From assembly GCA_963693285.1 (NCBI GenBank), contig OY848919.1, forward strand, positions 4,283,827 through 4,347,826: a stretch of DNA of 64,000 nt. Reading direction: 5' to 3'. This document shows, piece by piece, positions 20,201 to 35,200 of this stretch. A model generated the notes under the pieces. It saw nothing but the letters and a program-made list of their open reading frames with translations, was not told the origin of the DNA and searched no databases. The position numbers and the translations under genes are program-made. Source of the stretch: Xestospongia muta. Taxonomy: Eukaryota; Porifera; Demospongiae; Haplosclerida; Petrosiidae. Each line of letters begins with the position of its first letter. Positions within the stretch are counted from its first letter, which is position 1.

Positions 20201-23200
20201 TCATTAGCAGCATTAGGAAACTGACCAGTGTAGGTTGTACCTCCTAATTATAAGATGACAAACATTACATATTTAATAATGTATCAAACTTCTTTGATAT
20301 CCAAGTTCAAGACATATCACTCCAGCATCATTATAGTCAATGCCACTATTACAAAGTGTTCCCCAGACTCCATTGATACATATTAGAACTCTTCCTTCGT
20401 TTAGACTGGGTCCATCTACTAGTTGAACATCATAGTCAGTACAGTTTGAGCTGGAAATACTTGAGTCTATAACAAAGTATGGACATTGTTCAAAGTTCTT
20501 CTATAATAAATTATGTTCACTACTACCTTGGCAAATAACACTAGCATCCTCATAGCTATAACAGTTTGATCCAACACTAACTACTTCACTATACACACAA
20601 TCAAACAATGTAGTTTCATCTCCAGTACAACTTATATTAAATATAGTGTGTGGAAGAATAGTCTCTGAATAAAATGAGGTCTTGGCAATGGCTCCTACAA
20701 TGTGTATAAGTCATATAAGAGAAATATTTATAACATACCATAAGAAGAGTGTCCTAGTTGTCTACAGACAACACTGGCATCAGTATTATCCCAGTAATCA
20801 TCACAAATAGTACCCCATGTACCATTAATACAAACCTCAACTCGACCAAAGTTATTGTACCTTCTGTCACCTTTTAAACGAACATCTCCATGTGTACAGG
20901 GAGCTGAGATTAATCAAGAAAGAAAACTCAAAAGTATGGTTCTTATTACAATGTTATTTTTACCTTCACATTTAACACCAGCATGATATGAATAATTACA
21001 CCATGAATTAGTGTAATAGGTACAATTCAGTAGATAGTTCTCACTACCAGAGCAATAGAAATTTGAGAAATGAACTGGTCCAATTCCCTTTCCAAATGTA
21101 GTAACAGGAATTGCTCCTGCAAAAAGAAATTTTTATAACTTTATAAAAATCTCAACAAATCCTTTACTAACCAATAGTAATATATCCTAATTGTCTGCAT
21201 ACAACTTTAGTATCATTACTGTCCCATGAACTAGGACATATAGAACCCCAGACACCACCATAACAAACTTCAACTATTCCTTCATACTCTATATCTTCAT
21301 TTACTAATCTGATCTCACCATTAGTACAGTTACTAGATGTGTTTGTAGCTGTATGGACAAATTGTCTCTAAAAAATAAATCAAATTCACCTAAATACCTG
21401 AACACTGAACATAAGCATCTTCATAATAATAACAACTATGTTGTTGAATGTTGTTATAAGAACAATTAAATATATTATCTTCAGTTCCATTACAGTTCAG
21501 ATCAATGATATGAAATAATTTAGCACTATATTTATTATAACCAGAACCAGGAGTTGCACCTAATAAGTAAATTATCTTAATTATGTAGAAACAGAAAATA
21601 CTAACCTTCTCCTTGGAAATTACCAGAACCAGCAGTTGCATCTAATCAGTAAATCATCATAATTATGTAGAAAAAGACAATATTAACCTTCACCTTGGAT
21701 ATAACCAGAACCAGCAGTTGCACCTTATAAGTAAATTATCTTATTTATGTAGAAACAGACAACACTAACCTTCTCCTGGAAATCCAAGTTGTCTACATAC
21801 TACACTGGCATCATTGTCATCCCAGTAATCATCACATATAGTACCCCACATGTTATTGACACATACTTCAACTCGTCCTATCAGTGGATTAGTACTGCCT
21901 ACTAATCTGATATTACCATGTTCACAAAATGCTGAAATAAATAACAAAATACTTGCTTTATTTTAACGTGTTTTAACTCACGCTGACATCTCACTCCAAC
22001 ATCATTATTGTGATCAAAATAATAATAATAATAATAATAACCATAAATATGGCAGTTTAGTAATGAAAACTTGGGAGCTGAACAATACATATAATGTAGA
22101 AGAATTGGACCATCTCCTTCACCAAAGTAAGCATTAAATAAAGTTTTAGCACCTAAAATTAATTAAAATATATTTAATGCATCAATGTTCTTTATACCTG
22201 GGGTAGTATATCCCAAAGCATTGCATACAGTCTGAGCTTCATTATATCCCCATCCGTAGTCAGAGATAGTACCCCAAGCATTGTTGATACAAATTTCTAC
22301 AGTGCCTTCATAATCTGTGGAACCTCCAAATAGTCTGACTTGCCTATCAGCACAATTAGAATAAGTAGATCCATGAACTAAATTTAATATATAATGTACA
22401 TATGTATAGATACAGTCATTACTAACCAGGACATATGACATTAGCATCATTCCCAGAAGAACAAGGTGGAGCACTGGTATTGATAGTACAATTAAACAAT
22501 CCATTACAATTTAAACCAGGAAAAAATGTGGGATCATTATTATTATTATAATAGGTTGAAAGAATTGCAAGTGATCCTATAAAATTGGAATATCAAGTTA
22601 AGACAACACATATAGTAATACATACCATAAGGAGAAAAACCTAAATGTTTACAGACCTCACTGGCATCATTGTTATCCCAAAAGCTATCTCTACATACTA
22701 AACCCCATACTCCTCCAACACAAACTTGTACTGCACCATAGTAATAAGTACCACCATACAGACGAATATCACCATTTGTACAAGGTTCTATTAAAATGTA
22801 TAAATTTTAAGAACCATGAATAAATACAGAAAAAAATTCTGAGTCATTAATGTCTAGTTCTTTAGCTCTTTGTATTATATAGTATTTACCTCCACATTTA
22901 AGCTTCACAATTTGCTTATTAGAACAGTATTGGATGCTTGAGGTAACTGATGGACTACAAGATCTCAATCTAGTGTTAGTACTCAAACAGTCAGTTCTGG
23001 TATAAATAAAGGGATACTTCTCATCTGTCCATCCATTCTCATATGTATTACCTGCAGATATAACTAAAATGAAACCACTCTGTAAATAATGTTGCAATTA
23101 AACAAACCATAGGTAAAATGGCCAAGTTTCTGACAAGCTACATTAGCATCATTATTACTCCAGTAGGAATTTAAACACACAGTACCCCAAGCTCCATTAG

Positions 23201-26200
23201 TACATATATGAAGTATTCCCTCATTTGGTTTTGAGCCACCATAAAGTCTGATATCTCCTTCAGTACAATTAACAGGAGCTTCAATTGTAGCTACAAAATT
23301 GAGGTGGTAAATTTAATTAGTATGTTCAGGCACACTTACTCTTTTGGCAGAATACAGCAATAGGACCATAATTATAATAATAATAATAATAATAATAATA
23401 ATTATAATAATAACAATATGAAGAGGATGATATCTCATAATGACAATCAGTAAACTTTGTTTCATTTCCATAACATTGTACATTGGTGATATTGTAAGGA
23501 TAGATATAGTCATTCCATACATTATATGAACTTTTAGCACCTAACAATATAAGGTAAAACTATTAAGGACTCTTATATTATCTAATTTACCATATGGTGA
23601 ATATCCTAGTTCAAAACAAATAACACTAGCAAGATTGTTATTAACTACAGAATTGCCATATCCACAGATTTTACTCCAAGTACCATTGATACAGACACGT
23701 ACATTACCATAACGATTGGAGACACCAGAATATAGACTTATCTCACCATCAATACATGGAGCTGGATTTGTAACAATAACAATCTCATTAAGAAATGACA
23801 TTTCACAACTTACGTTCACATTTAACTCCAGCTTCTTGATAATTATTACATTGAGAATATGAATATGGGAACTGATTTATTTCACAATCAAACAATTTGT
23901 TCTGATAGTATGAACATGATGTGTAGTAGATAAGAATAGGACGAGTGCTAATACCAAAATGAGAGTTAATAAAATAGCCAGCACCTAAATAACAAGTCAA
24001 TGTTATTTAAGACATAGCATCTGCTTATTCTACCTTGATATCCTAACTGATGACAGACAGCATAAGCTTCTCTAGTATCCCAACTATTATCACAGACTGT
24101 TCCCCACACTCCATTTATACACACTTCTACTCTTCCTTCATATTGTGTTGTTCCACCTGTTAGTCTGATCTCACCAGTAGTACAGTTAGAAAATGATACA
24201 TGTAGCACTACAGTTAATAAAAATGAAAAATATATTTTTGGTCATTATTTTTATTAATAGTGTTAAGGTTTTATAATACAAATCCTTGGTCACATTTACT
24301 TACATTGACATATTACTGAAGCATCTTTATAATGATTACAAGAATATCTACTCAATCCATTTTGTGGACAGTCCCAAATAGACTCTTCCTTTCCAGTACA
24401 GTTCAAATCATTGATAAGAATATACCAGGTTCCTTCAGTATATGCATTTCTCTGTGCTGATGCTCCTGACATACATTATAAATATACATACAACATTATT
24501 GTGTTATACTCACCATGAGGTGAGTATCCTAACATTCTACAGACTACACTGGCATCTTTGTCATCCCAGAAGTTATCACATATGGTACCCCAGACATTGT
24601 TAACACAAACTTGTACTCGACCATATCTCCTGAAGTAACTACCAGACTCACTATATAGACGTACTGTACCATTCTTACAAGGAGCTAAAGTCAAAGTAAT
24701 CAATCAATTATCACTGAAATAGAGCTTACCTTTACATTTGACACCAACATCATAGTAATGTGAACATGATGAATAAGGAAGTGGTCGATATGTACAGTCA
24801 AGTAGGTTTGATTCATGCCCAAAGCAATGTACTGAATTAATTAGTATTGAACCTGTTCCTTGTCCAAATTGACTAGCAGTTGTATATGCAACTGAGCCTG
24901 TTTATAATAGTATTTGATTATGAATATAATAACAAAATAATTATACCTAATTCCATATGCCCAAGTTGTCTGCATATAACATTGCTATCTTGTGTTCCCC
25001 AGTAATAATAGGACCGCCATGAGTAGTATCTAGAGCTACACACAGTACCCCAAACTCGATTAATACACACTTCTACTCTTCCTTCATATTGTGTACTACC
25101 TCCAACTAATCTAACATCACCATTCTTACAGTCAGCCATAATAACACTGGTATCTGAGAATACATTGTAATTTGAAATAAATGACTAACTAATTACTGTA
25201 TAGTGTAAAATAATGAATTTAGTGATAATAATGATGAATATCTCCTGTTTAAAATTAACAGGTTCAGTAATAATTATTTGTAAATACAATAGTAAACTAA
25301 TCTGCCTACTAATTGATGTTTATTACTTTGACATATCACAGAGGCATCATGACTTGAAGGACATGAGTAAAACTCAGATGTTCTATTGTGTGGACAGTTC
25401 CATATACTACTCTCATTTCCAGTACAGTTTAAATCAATGATATCAAAAGGCCACTGGTAGTCAGCGTAATAATCTGAAGCAGGTATGGCACCTACAATAA
25501 ATATTTAATAAATACGAGGAAAAGCATGACTGTCATATTTACCATATTGAGAGTATCCAAGTTCACTACAAACAACACTAGCATCTTCATAGTCCCAAAA
25601 ATCACTGCATATGTTTCCCCAAATGTTGTTTACACATACTTCTACTCTACCATAATATGATCCACCTCCACTAAGTCTAATAGTACCATTCACACAAGAA
25701 GCTATAATATAGGATAAAACATTGGTAATTATCAATGAAATTCAAATAGTAACATCATTATAGAAGGTTTATCATTATTATAGGTTTAATGTTTTAGCAG
25801 TGATTGGTGTAGTTGATAGTGAAATACATGGATGTTTCCATGGAATTGTGAATCCATACTTACCTTTGTTGCTCATATATACATTTTGGTATTTTTATTC
25901 TTACATTCATGTTAATTTTTAAAATGTTTTGAACACTTTTAACTTTTTATAACTAGGCTGTGTTCTAAAAGTCAATTACAAATTCATTTTTTTTTACTTC
26001 TATTTAAAATTAATTAGGACTAAATCTTACGTTCACAGATCACTCCAACATCATTACTATGTGTACAGCTAGTAACACCACAAGATTGTTGTTTACATTC
26101 TAACAAAGATGACTCTATGCCAGTACAATAAAGATCAGATAATAGAATAGGACTAGTTCCCAAACCAAAGTAAGGATTAGATTTCCCTCTTCCTCCTAAG

Positions 26201-29200
26201 TCAATAATATAGTATATTGTTGTTGTTGGATAAACAAACCTATTGGCAAATATCCCAATTGTCCACAAACAACTTTGGCAATAGCAGTATTCCAACTGTT
26301 GGAACAAATTGTCCCCCAAACCTCATTGACACAAATTTCTACTCTTCCTTCATGAGGACCACTACCACCAACAAGTCTGACTTCACCATTAGTACAATTA
26401 GCTTGTTTAGCAAATACTAAATGTGTTAAATGTCATCATTTACATCTAACTAATATATACTTTGACAAACAACTCCAACATCATCATAAGAGTTACCAGT
26501 ACAATTGATATCAGTGATACCAGATGATAGTTCATCTTCAGTATAACAGTTATATGTTGGAACAGCACCTGTAAAAATATTAACATTGCAGTTTGGATAA
26601 ACTTTTATTTGTTATACCATAAGGAGAATATCCTAATTCTTTACAGACAACTTGAACATCTTTGAAGTCCCAGCTATGGTCACAAAGTGAAGTCCATGTT
26701 GTCTCTATACAAATTTCAATTCGGCCTGAATTTTTTGCTGGGGACCCACTCAATCTCACAGTACCATTAGTACAAGACTCTGCATGTGAATAAACAATAA
26801 GCAAATTTATTAAATAAAACATAGTGTATTACCAACACAAACTACACTTGCTACTGCACTATCACCACAATATTTAGTAGCATATAAAGCATTGTAAGAA
26901 CATTGTAAAAGAGAGTTATAACTTCCAGATGAGGAACATTCAACATAAGAAAGTATATGTGGTGCCTGCCCATGTCCAAAATAACTATTCCGTAATGCTG
27001 TTGCACCTTTAATATTAAAAAATAGTTAAGTAGCAAATTTTTCATGCAAATATCTACCTGTAGGTTGATGTCCCAATTGTTTACACACAACATTAGCATC
27101 ATAAGTACTCCAGGAAGTATCACATACAGATCCCCAGATTCTATTATAACATATCTCCACTCGACCTTCTAGTTCATTGATACCACCAACCAAACGTACA
27201 TCACCATTATTACAAGATGTATTTACAGTATAATTGGTATCTAGTGAAATAAATGATAGCATTATTATCTAATGAAGTAAACAATAATGGAATTAATTTT
27301 GGCCATGTGATTTTGCTGTACATACATTGACAAATAACTACTGCATCTTGACACCAATCGCAATAAGTGAAGTTGTCATTATATACATAAGGACAGTCCC
27401 ATATGTCATTTTCCACACCAGTACAGTTCAAATCATATATATATGTAGGACTATAATAGTCATTGTAGTAGTAACTAGGCAGTATAATTGCACCTATCAG
27501 TACATAATGCAATACATTTTTAAAGTTATTTTTACAAAACTAACCATAAGGAGAGTATCCTAACTGTCTACATACAACACTGGCATCTTTATCATCAAAA
27601 CTGTTATTACAGATAGTACCCCAAGTTCCATTAAGACACACTTCTACTCTACCTATTGTACTATAACTTGTACCAGCAAGACGTATATCACCATGTTTAC
27701 ATTTAACTACTAAATATACAAATAAACACAAAAATAAAAATAACTAATACTTTGACAAATAACTCCTCCATAGACATAACTGTATCTGTTGTGCAAAGTG
27801 TAGCAGTTGATAGGATACTTGTAACAATCTAATAGAGATTGTTCAGTTCCACTACATGAGAACTCATATGGCATTAATGGTAGAGTAGGTAAGTCCAAAA
27901 ATGAACTGGAATACCAAGTAGCATCTACAATATTTTATGAAGATAAAAATGAAAAAATTGTGCAATTAATACCTTGATATGAGTATCCCAGGACTCCACA
28001 AATTGTATTTGGATTATTGTAGCTGTTATAATTATCAGCACATATTCCAAACCATACATTATTATAACATATCTCTACTCGTCCATTCATTGAAGATGAT
28101 CCACCAGACAGTCTCATTTCACCATTAGTACAGTTAGCATATTCGACTTCATAGTCTGTAATGCATCACATAAATTTAATAAAGTCAGTACAATATTACC
28201 ATTAAAACAAGCTATTGCTACATCATGTGATGAATAACATGAATAGTTAGTCAGTCCATTATGAGGACAATCAGAGAGTTGTAACTCATTTCCAGTACAA
28301 TTAACATCAGTAAAATGATGTGGAAAAAAATATTCTTTTTTGATGTTACCCATTGACACAGAACCTGTTAAATAATGTTAGATATTGGTTAACAACAATC
28401 CACTTCTATAACATACCTAAGTGAGAATATCCCAGTTGTTTACATGCAACGTTGGCATCATTATCATCAAAGAAGTCACTACAAACAGTACCCCATGTTC
28501 CATTAACACATACTTCAACACGACCCATTTGTTTGTAGTAACTGCTATAAGGAATGATCTGTATGTCTCCATCTGTACAATCTACAAAACAATATGGCCA
28601 AAGTTACATAACAATTGAATGCTATATTTTGTATGGAGAATTGCCACAGATATGGCTATTTTATTTAACTATTTTACTTGTGATTATTTATATTGAACAA
28701 TTGTGTAATCAACATTTTACCAACAATTTATACTATGCAAACTAGCTATGATAGACGTACTGTCACATTTCACTGCAGCAATATATTTAGCATCACAATA
28801 CGATGTCTTAGTAAAGTGACTAAAGGTACATTCAGACAGAGTAGTAGCAGTGTTAGAACATGTAATACCAGTAACCAGTAGTACATCATTAGCAGCATTA
28901 GGAAACTGACCAGTGTAGGCTATACCTCCTAATTATAAGATGACCAACATTACATATTTAATAATGTATCAAACTTCTTTGATATCCAAGTTCAAGACAT
29001 ATCACTCCAGCATCATTATAGTCAATGCCACTATTACAAAGTGTTCCCCAGACTCCATTGATACATATTAGAACTCTTCCTTCGTTTAGACTGGGTCCAT
29101 CTACTAGTTGAACATCATAGTCAGTACAGTTTGAGCTGGAAATACTTGAGTCTATAACAAAGTATGGACATTGTTCAAAGTTCTTCTATAATAAATTATG

Positions 29201-32200
29201 TTAACTACTACCTTGGCAAATAACACTGGCATCCTCATAGCTATAACAGTTTGATCCAACACTAACTACTTCACTATACACACAATCAAACAATGTAGTT
29301 TCATCTCCAGTACAACTTATATTAAATATAGTGTGTGGAAGAATAGTCTCTGAATAAAATGAGGTCTTGGCAATGGCTCCTACAATGTGTATAAGTCATA
29401 TAAGAGAAATATTTATAACATACCATAAGAAGAGTGTCCTAGTTGTCTACAGACAACACTGGCATCAGTATTATCCCAGTAATCATCACAAATAGTACCC
29501 CATGTACCATTAATACAAACTTCAACTCGACCAAAGTTATTGTACCTTCTGTCACCTTTTAAACGAACATCTCCATGTGTACAGGGAGCTGAGATTAATC
29601 AAGAAAGAAAATTCAAAAGTAGAATGGTTCTTATTGGAATGTTATTTTTACCTTCACACTTAACACCAGCATGATATGAATAATAACACCATGAATTAGT
29701 GTAATAGGTACAATTCAGTAGATAGTTCTCACTACCAGAGCAATAGAAATTTGAGAAATGAACTGGTCCAATTCCCTTTCCAAATGTAGTAACAGGAATT
29801 GCTCCTGCAAAAAGAAATTTTTATAACTTTATAAAAATCTCAACAAATCCTTTACTAACCAATAGTAATATATCCTAATTGTCTGCATACAACTTTAGTA
29901 TCATTACTGTCCCATGAACTAGGACATATAGAACCCCAGACACCACCATAACAAACTTCAACTATTCCTTCATACTCTATATCTTCATTTACTAATCTGA
30001 TCTCACCATTAGTACAGTTACTAGATGTGTTTGTAGCTGTATGGACAAATTATCTCTAAAAAATAAATCAAATTCACCTAAATACCTGAACACTGAACAT
30101 AAGCATCTTCATAATAATAACAACTATGTTGTTGAATGTTGTTATAAGAACAATTAAATATATTATCTTCAGTTCCATTACAGTTCAGATCAATGATATG
30201 AAATGATTCAACACTCTCTGTATAATAACCAGTATGAGCAAGTGCACCTAATTATTAAATTATCATAATTATGTAGAAACAGACAATATTAACCTTCTCC
30301 TGGAAATCCAAGTTGTCTACATACTACACTGGCATCATTGTTATCCCAGTAATCATCACATATAGTACCCCATGTGTTATTGATGCATACTTCAACTCGT
30401 CCTATCAGTGGATTAGTACTGCCTACTAATCTGATATCACCATGTTCACAAAATGCTGAAATAAATAACAAAATACTTGCTTTATTTTAACGTGTTTTAA
30501 CTCACGCTGACATCTCACTCCAACATCATTATTGTGATCAAAATAATAATAATAATAATAATAACCATAAATATGGCAGTTTAGTAATGAAAACTTGGGA
30601 GCTGAACAATACATATAATGTAGAAGTATTGGACCATCTCCTTCACCAAAATAAGCATTAAATAAAGTTTTAGCACCTAAAAATTAATTAAAATATATTT
30701 AATGCATCAATTTTCTTTATACCTGGGGTAGTATATCCCAAAGCATTGCATACAGTCTGAGCTTCATTATATCCCCATCCATAGTCAAAGATAGTACCCC
30801 AAGCATTGTTGATACAAATCTCTACAGTGCCTTCATAATCTGTGGAACCTCCAAATAGTCTGACTTGTCCATCAGTACAGTTAGAATAGGTAGATCCATG
30901 AACTAAATTTAATATATAATGTACATATGTATAGATACAGTCATTACTAACCAGGACATATGACATTAGCATCATTCCCAGTAGAAGAACAAGCTGGAGC
31001 ACTGTTATTGATAGCACAGTCAAACAAGTGATCCTCAAATCCATTACAATTTAAACCAGTCAAAAATGTGCGATCATTATAATTTTTATAATAGGTTGAA
31101 AGAATTGCAAGTGATCCTATAAAATTGGAATATTAAGTTAAAGCAACACACATAATAATATATACCATAAGGAGAAAAACCTAAATGTTTACAGACCACA
31201 CTGGCATCATTGTTATCCCAAAAGCTATCTCTACATACTGAGCCCCATACTCCTCCAATACAAACTTGTACTGCACCATAGTAATAAGTACCACCATACA
31301 GACGAATATCTCCAGTAGTACAAGGATCCGGAGGTTCTATTAAAATGTATAAATTTTAAGAACCATGAATAAATATAGAAAATGTTTTTTCTGAATCATT
31401 AATATCTAGTTCTTTAGCTCTCTGTATTATATAGTATTTACCTCCACATTTAAGCTTCACAATTTGCTTATTAGAACAATATTGGATGCTTGAGCTAACT
31501 GATGAACTACAAGATCTCAATCTAGTGTTAGTATTCGAACAGTCAATTCTGGTATAAATGACGGGATACTTCTCATCTGTCCATCCATTTTCATATGTAT
31601 TACCTGCAGATATCACTGAAATGAAACCACTCTGTAAATAATGCTGCAATAAACAAACCATAGGTAAAATAGCCAAGTTTCTGACAAGCTACATTAACAT
31701 CATTATTACTCCAGTAGGAATTTAAACACACAGTACCCCAAGCTCCATTAGTACATATATGAAGTATTCCCTCATTTGGTTTTGAGCCACCATAAAGTCT
31801 AATCTCTCCTTCAGTACAATTAACTGGAGCTTCAATGGTAGCTACAAAATTGAGATGGTAAATTTAATTAGTATATTCAAGCACACTTACACTTTTGGCA
31901 AAATACAGCAACAGGACCATAATTATAATAATAATAATAATTATTATAATAATAATAATTATTATTATAATAATAATAATGATGATAATAATAATAATAA
32001 TCATCATAATAATAATCATAGTAATAATAATAACAATCTGAAGAGGATGATATCTCATAATGACAGTCTGTAAAGTTTGTTTCATTTCCATAACATTGTA
32101 CATTAGTGATATTATAAGGATAGATATCGTCATTCCATACATTATATGCACTTTTAGCACCTAACAATATAAGGTAAAACAATTAAGGACTCTTATATTA

Positions 32201-35200
32201 TTAATGTACCATATGGTGAATATCCTAGTTCAGAACATATAACACTAGCAAGATTGTCATCAACTACAGAATTGCCATATCCACAGATTTTACTCCAAAT
32301 ACCATTGATACAGACGCGTACATTACCATAACGACTGGAGGCAACAAAATATAGACTTATCTCACCATTAGTACATGAAGCTGGATTTGTGACAACAATA
32401 ATGTCATCGATAAATGACAATTAATAGCTTACGTTCACATTTAACTCCAGCTTCTTGATAATTATTACATTGAGAATAAGAATATGGGAACTGATTTATT
32501 TGACAATCAAAGAGATTGTTCTGATAGTATGAACATGATGTGTAGTAGATAAGAATAGGATGATTGCTAATACCAAAATGAGAGTTAATAAAATAGCCAG
32601 CACCTAAATAACAAGTCAATGTTATTTAAGACATAGCATCTGCTTATTCTACCTTGATATCCTAACTGATGACAGACAGCATAAGCTTCTCTAGTATCCC
32701 AACCACTATCACAGACTGTTCCCCATACTCCATTTATACACACTTCTACTCTTCCTTCATATTGTGTTGTTCCACCTGTCAGTCTGATCTCACCAGTAGT
32801 ACAGTTAGAAAATGATACATGTAGCACTACAGTTAATAAAAATGAAAAATATTTTTGGTCATTATTTTCATTAATAGTGTTAAGATTTTATAATACAAAT
32901 CCATGGTCACATTCACTTACATTGACATATTACTGAATCATCTTTATAATGATTACAAGAATATCTACTCAATCCATTTTGTGGACAGTCCCAAATTGAC
33001 TCTTCCTCTCCAGTACAGTTCAATTTTTTGATATGAACATACCAGATTCTTTCAGTATATGCATTTCTCTGTGCTGATGCTCCTGACATACATTTTAAAT
33101 ATACATACTAAATTACTGTGTTGTACTCACCATGAGGTGAGTATCCTAACATTCTACAGACTACACTGGCATCTTTGTCGTCCAAGAGGTTACCACATAT
33201 AGTACCCCAGACATTGTTAACACAAACTTGTACTCGACCATATCTCCTGAAGTAACTACCAGACTCACTATATAGACGTACTGTACCATTCTTACAAGGA
33301 GCTAAAGTCAAAGTAATCAATCAATTATCACTGAAATAGAGCTTACCTTTACATTTGACACCAACATCATAGTAATGTGAGCATGATGAATAAGGAAGTG
33401 TTCGATAAGAACAGTCAAGAAGGTTTGATTCATACCCAAAACAATGTACTGAATGAATTAATATTGGACCGGTTCCTTGTCCAAATTGACTAGCATTTTT
33501 GTATCTAATTGAGCCTATTTTATAATAATATTTGATTATGAATATAATAACAAAATAATTATACCTAATTCCATATGTCCAAGTTGTCTGCATACAACAT
33601 TGCTATCTGGTGCTTCCAAGAAATAGTAGTACCGCCACCGCCAGACCCAGTACCACTTCAAGTAGTAATAATTGGACCACCATGACTCCTCTGTAGAGGA
33701 GCTACACACAGTACCCCAAACATGATTAATGCACACTTCTACTCTTCCTTCATATTGAGTACTACCTCCAACTAATCTAATATCACCATTCTTACAGTCA
33801 GCCATAATAACACTGGTATCTGAGAATAGATTGTAATTTTAAATAAATGACTAACTAATTACTGTATAGTGTAAAATAAAAATGAGTTTAATGATAATAA
33901 TGATGAATATCTCCTGTTTAAAATTAACAGGTTTAGTAATATTTGTAAATACAATAGTAAACTAATCTGCCTACTAATTGATGATAATTACTTTGACATA
34001 TCACAGAGGCATCACGACTTGAAAGACATGAGTAAAAGTCAGATGTTCCATTGTGTGGACAGTTCCATATACTGCTCTCATTTCCAGTACAGTTTAAATC
34101 AATGATACCAAAAGGCCACTGGTAGTCAGTGTAATAATCTGATGTAGGTATGGCACCTGTAATAAATATTTAATAAATACGAGGAAAAGCATGACAGTCA
34201 TATTTACCATATTGGGAATATCCAAGTTCACTACAAACAACACTGGCATCTTCATAGTCCCAAAAGTCATTGCATATGGTTCCCCAAATGTTGTTTACAC
34301 ATACTTCTACTCTGCCATAATATGATCCTCCTCCACTAAGTCTAATAGTACCATTCACACAAGAAGCTAAAATATAGGATAAAACATTAGTAATAATCAA
34401 TAAAGTTCAAAGTATTAACATCAATTGTATTGCTATGGAACTTGAGTTCATGTAGATAATTGTCAGAGCTACAAAGAATTTTTTAACCTAATTATAAGAC
34501 AAATGCATATGATTATCATACAAGATATTACTCACACACATGCATCATTAAAGTTATTTGTTAACATTATATGTTTAATGGCAGACCACTCCTAACTCTT
34601 GCATGCATGCGCATGTAATTTAATTATTCATAGCTGTAGGCATAAAAGACCATGACTGTCATTTACCTTTTCTGATTTACATGTAAATTTTTAAAAGGTA
34701 ATTCACTTTTAAAGATTTTTATTCTTTCGGTACCCATTAGCTAGATTGAATTATTAGTGCTGATATAGCTGTATGTAGACATAATCTTTTATAAGTTAAA
34801 GCAGTTCAAATAAACAATGGCCTAGCGATTCAACTTTAGAGACACAAACATGTGGACACGCACACATACACATACACACACATAAGAAGCACTGCACACA
34901 AGCAAGGTAACAAGGGTTAAGAAATGACTGTATTGTTTCTTACTATATCTTTAGCTGATTGGCAAAGATGTCTTAGTAATAATAGCTGAAACACAATAGA
35001 GTAAAGAAGTCACATATATAAGTTACTAAAGTTAGACACATGAGGACAAGACAATGATAATAATCATGCATATGTTGAACTTTTCCACTCAAAGAAATCA
35101 CTTGCAACATGTTGTCATGGCAACTGTGGATGTTTAGATGGTTTTAATGGCTTCAGATGTTGATATCTAGTTTTTGAACATTCAAGACAAAGATTGTCCA

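Larger units (their letters stand above)
17050..25758. repeat. Internal tandem duplication, unit II (18 SRCR domains)
   Basis: Second copy, next to the Ig/EGF/7TM exons. Both units end in a longer intron sharing the block around 25790-25960 and 17065-17230. Compared with gene C, whose domains 3-16 match positions 3-16 of the unit, each unit has two extra SRCR domains at its start and two at its end. Confidence 0.85.
25759..34422. repeat. Internal tandem duplication, unit I (18 SRCR domains)
   Basis: Exons and introns align collinearly with 17050-25758. Offset is 8,665 bp at the upstream end and about 8,743 bp at the downstream end; the difference comes from indels. Homology starts in the intron just above 34366 and ends in the long intron near 25759. 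Parts of introns are almost identical (for example 29805-29860 and 21117-21172), so the event is recent or the copies are being converted. Confidence 0.85.

Noticed and set aside
25213..25440. Plus-strand open frames across the SRCR arrays
   Set aside because: They overlap minus-strand exons or introns, lack family resemblance and have no splice context; they are mirror frames of real exons.
17050..34422. Gene B as two or three separate SRCR genes
   Set aside because: No signal peptide, start context or TATA box precedes 34366 or 25701. Exons there begin at ordinary phase-1 acceptors that fit the preceding donors.
17050..34422. CRISPR-like array
   Set aside because: Repetition comes from SRCR exons of 150-270 bp and their introns, not short identical repeats with spacers, and the DNA is eukaryotic.
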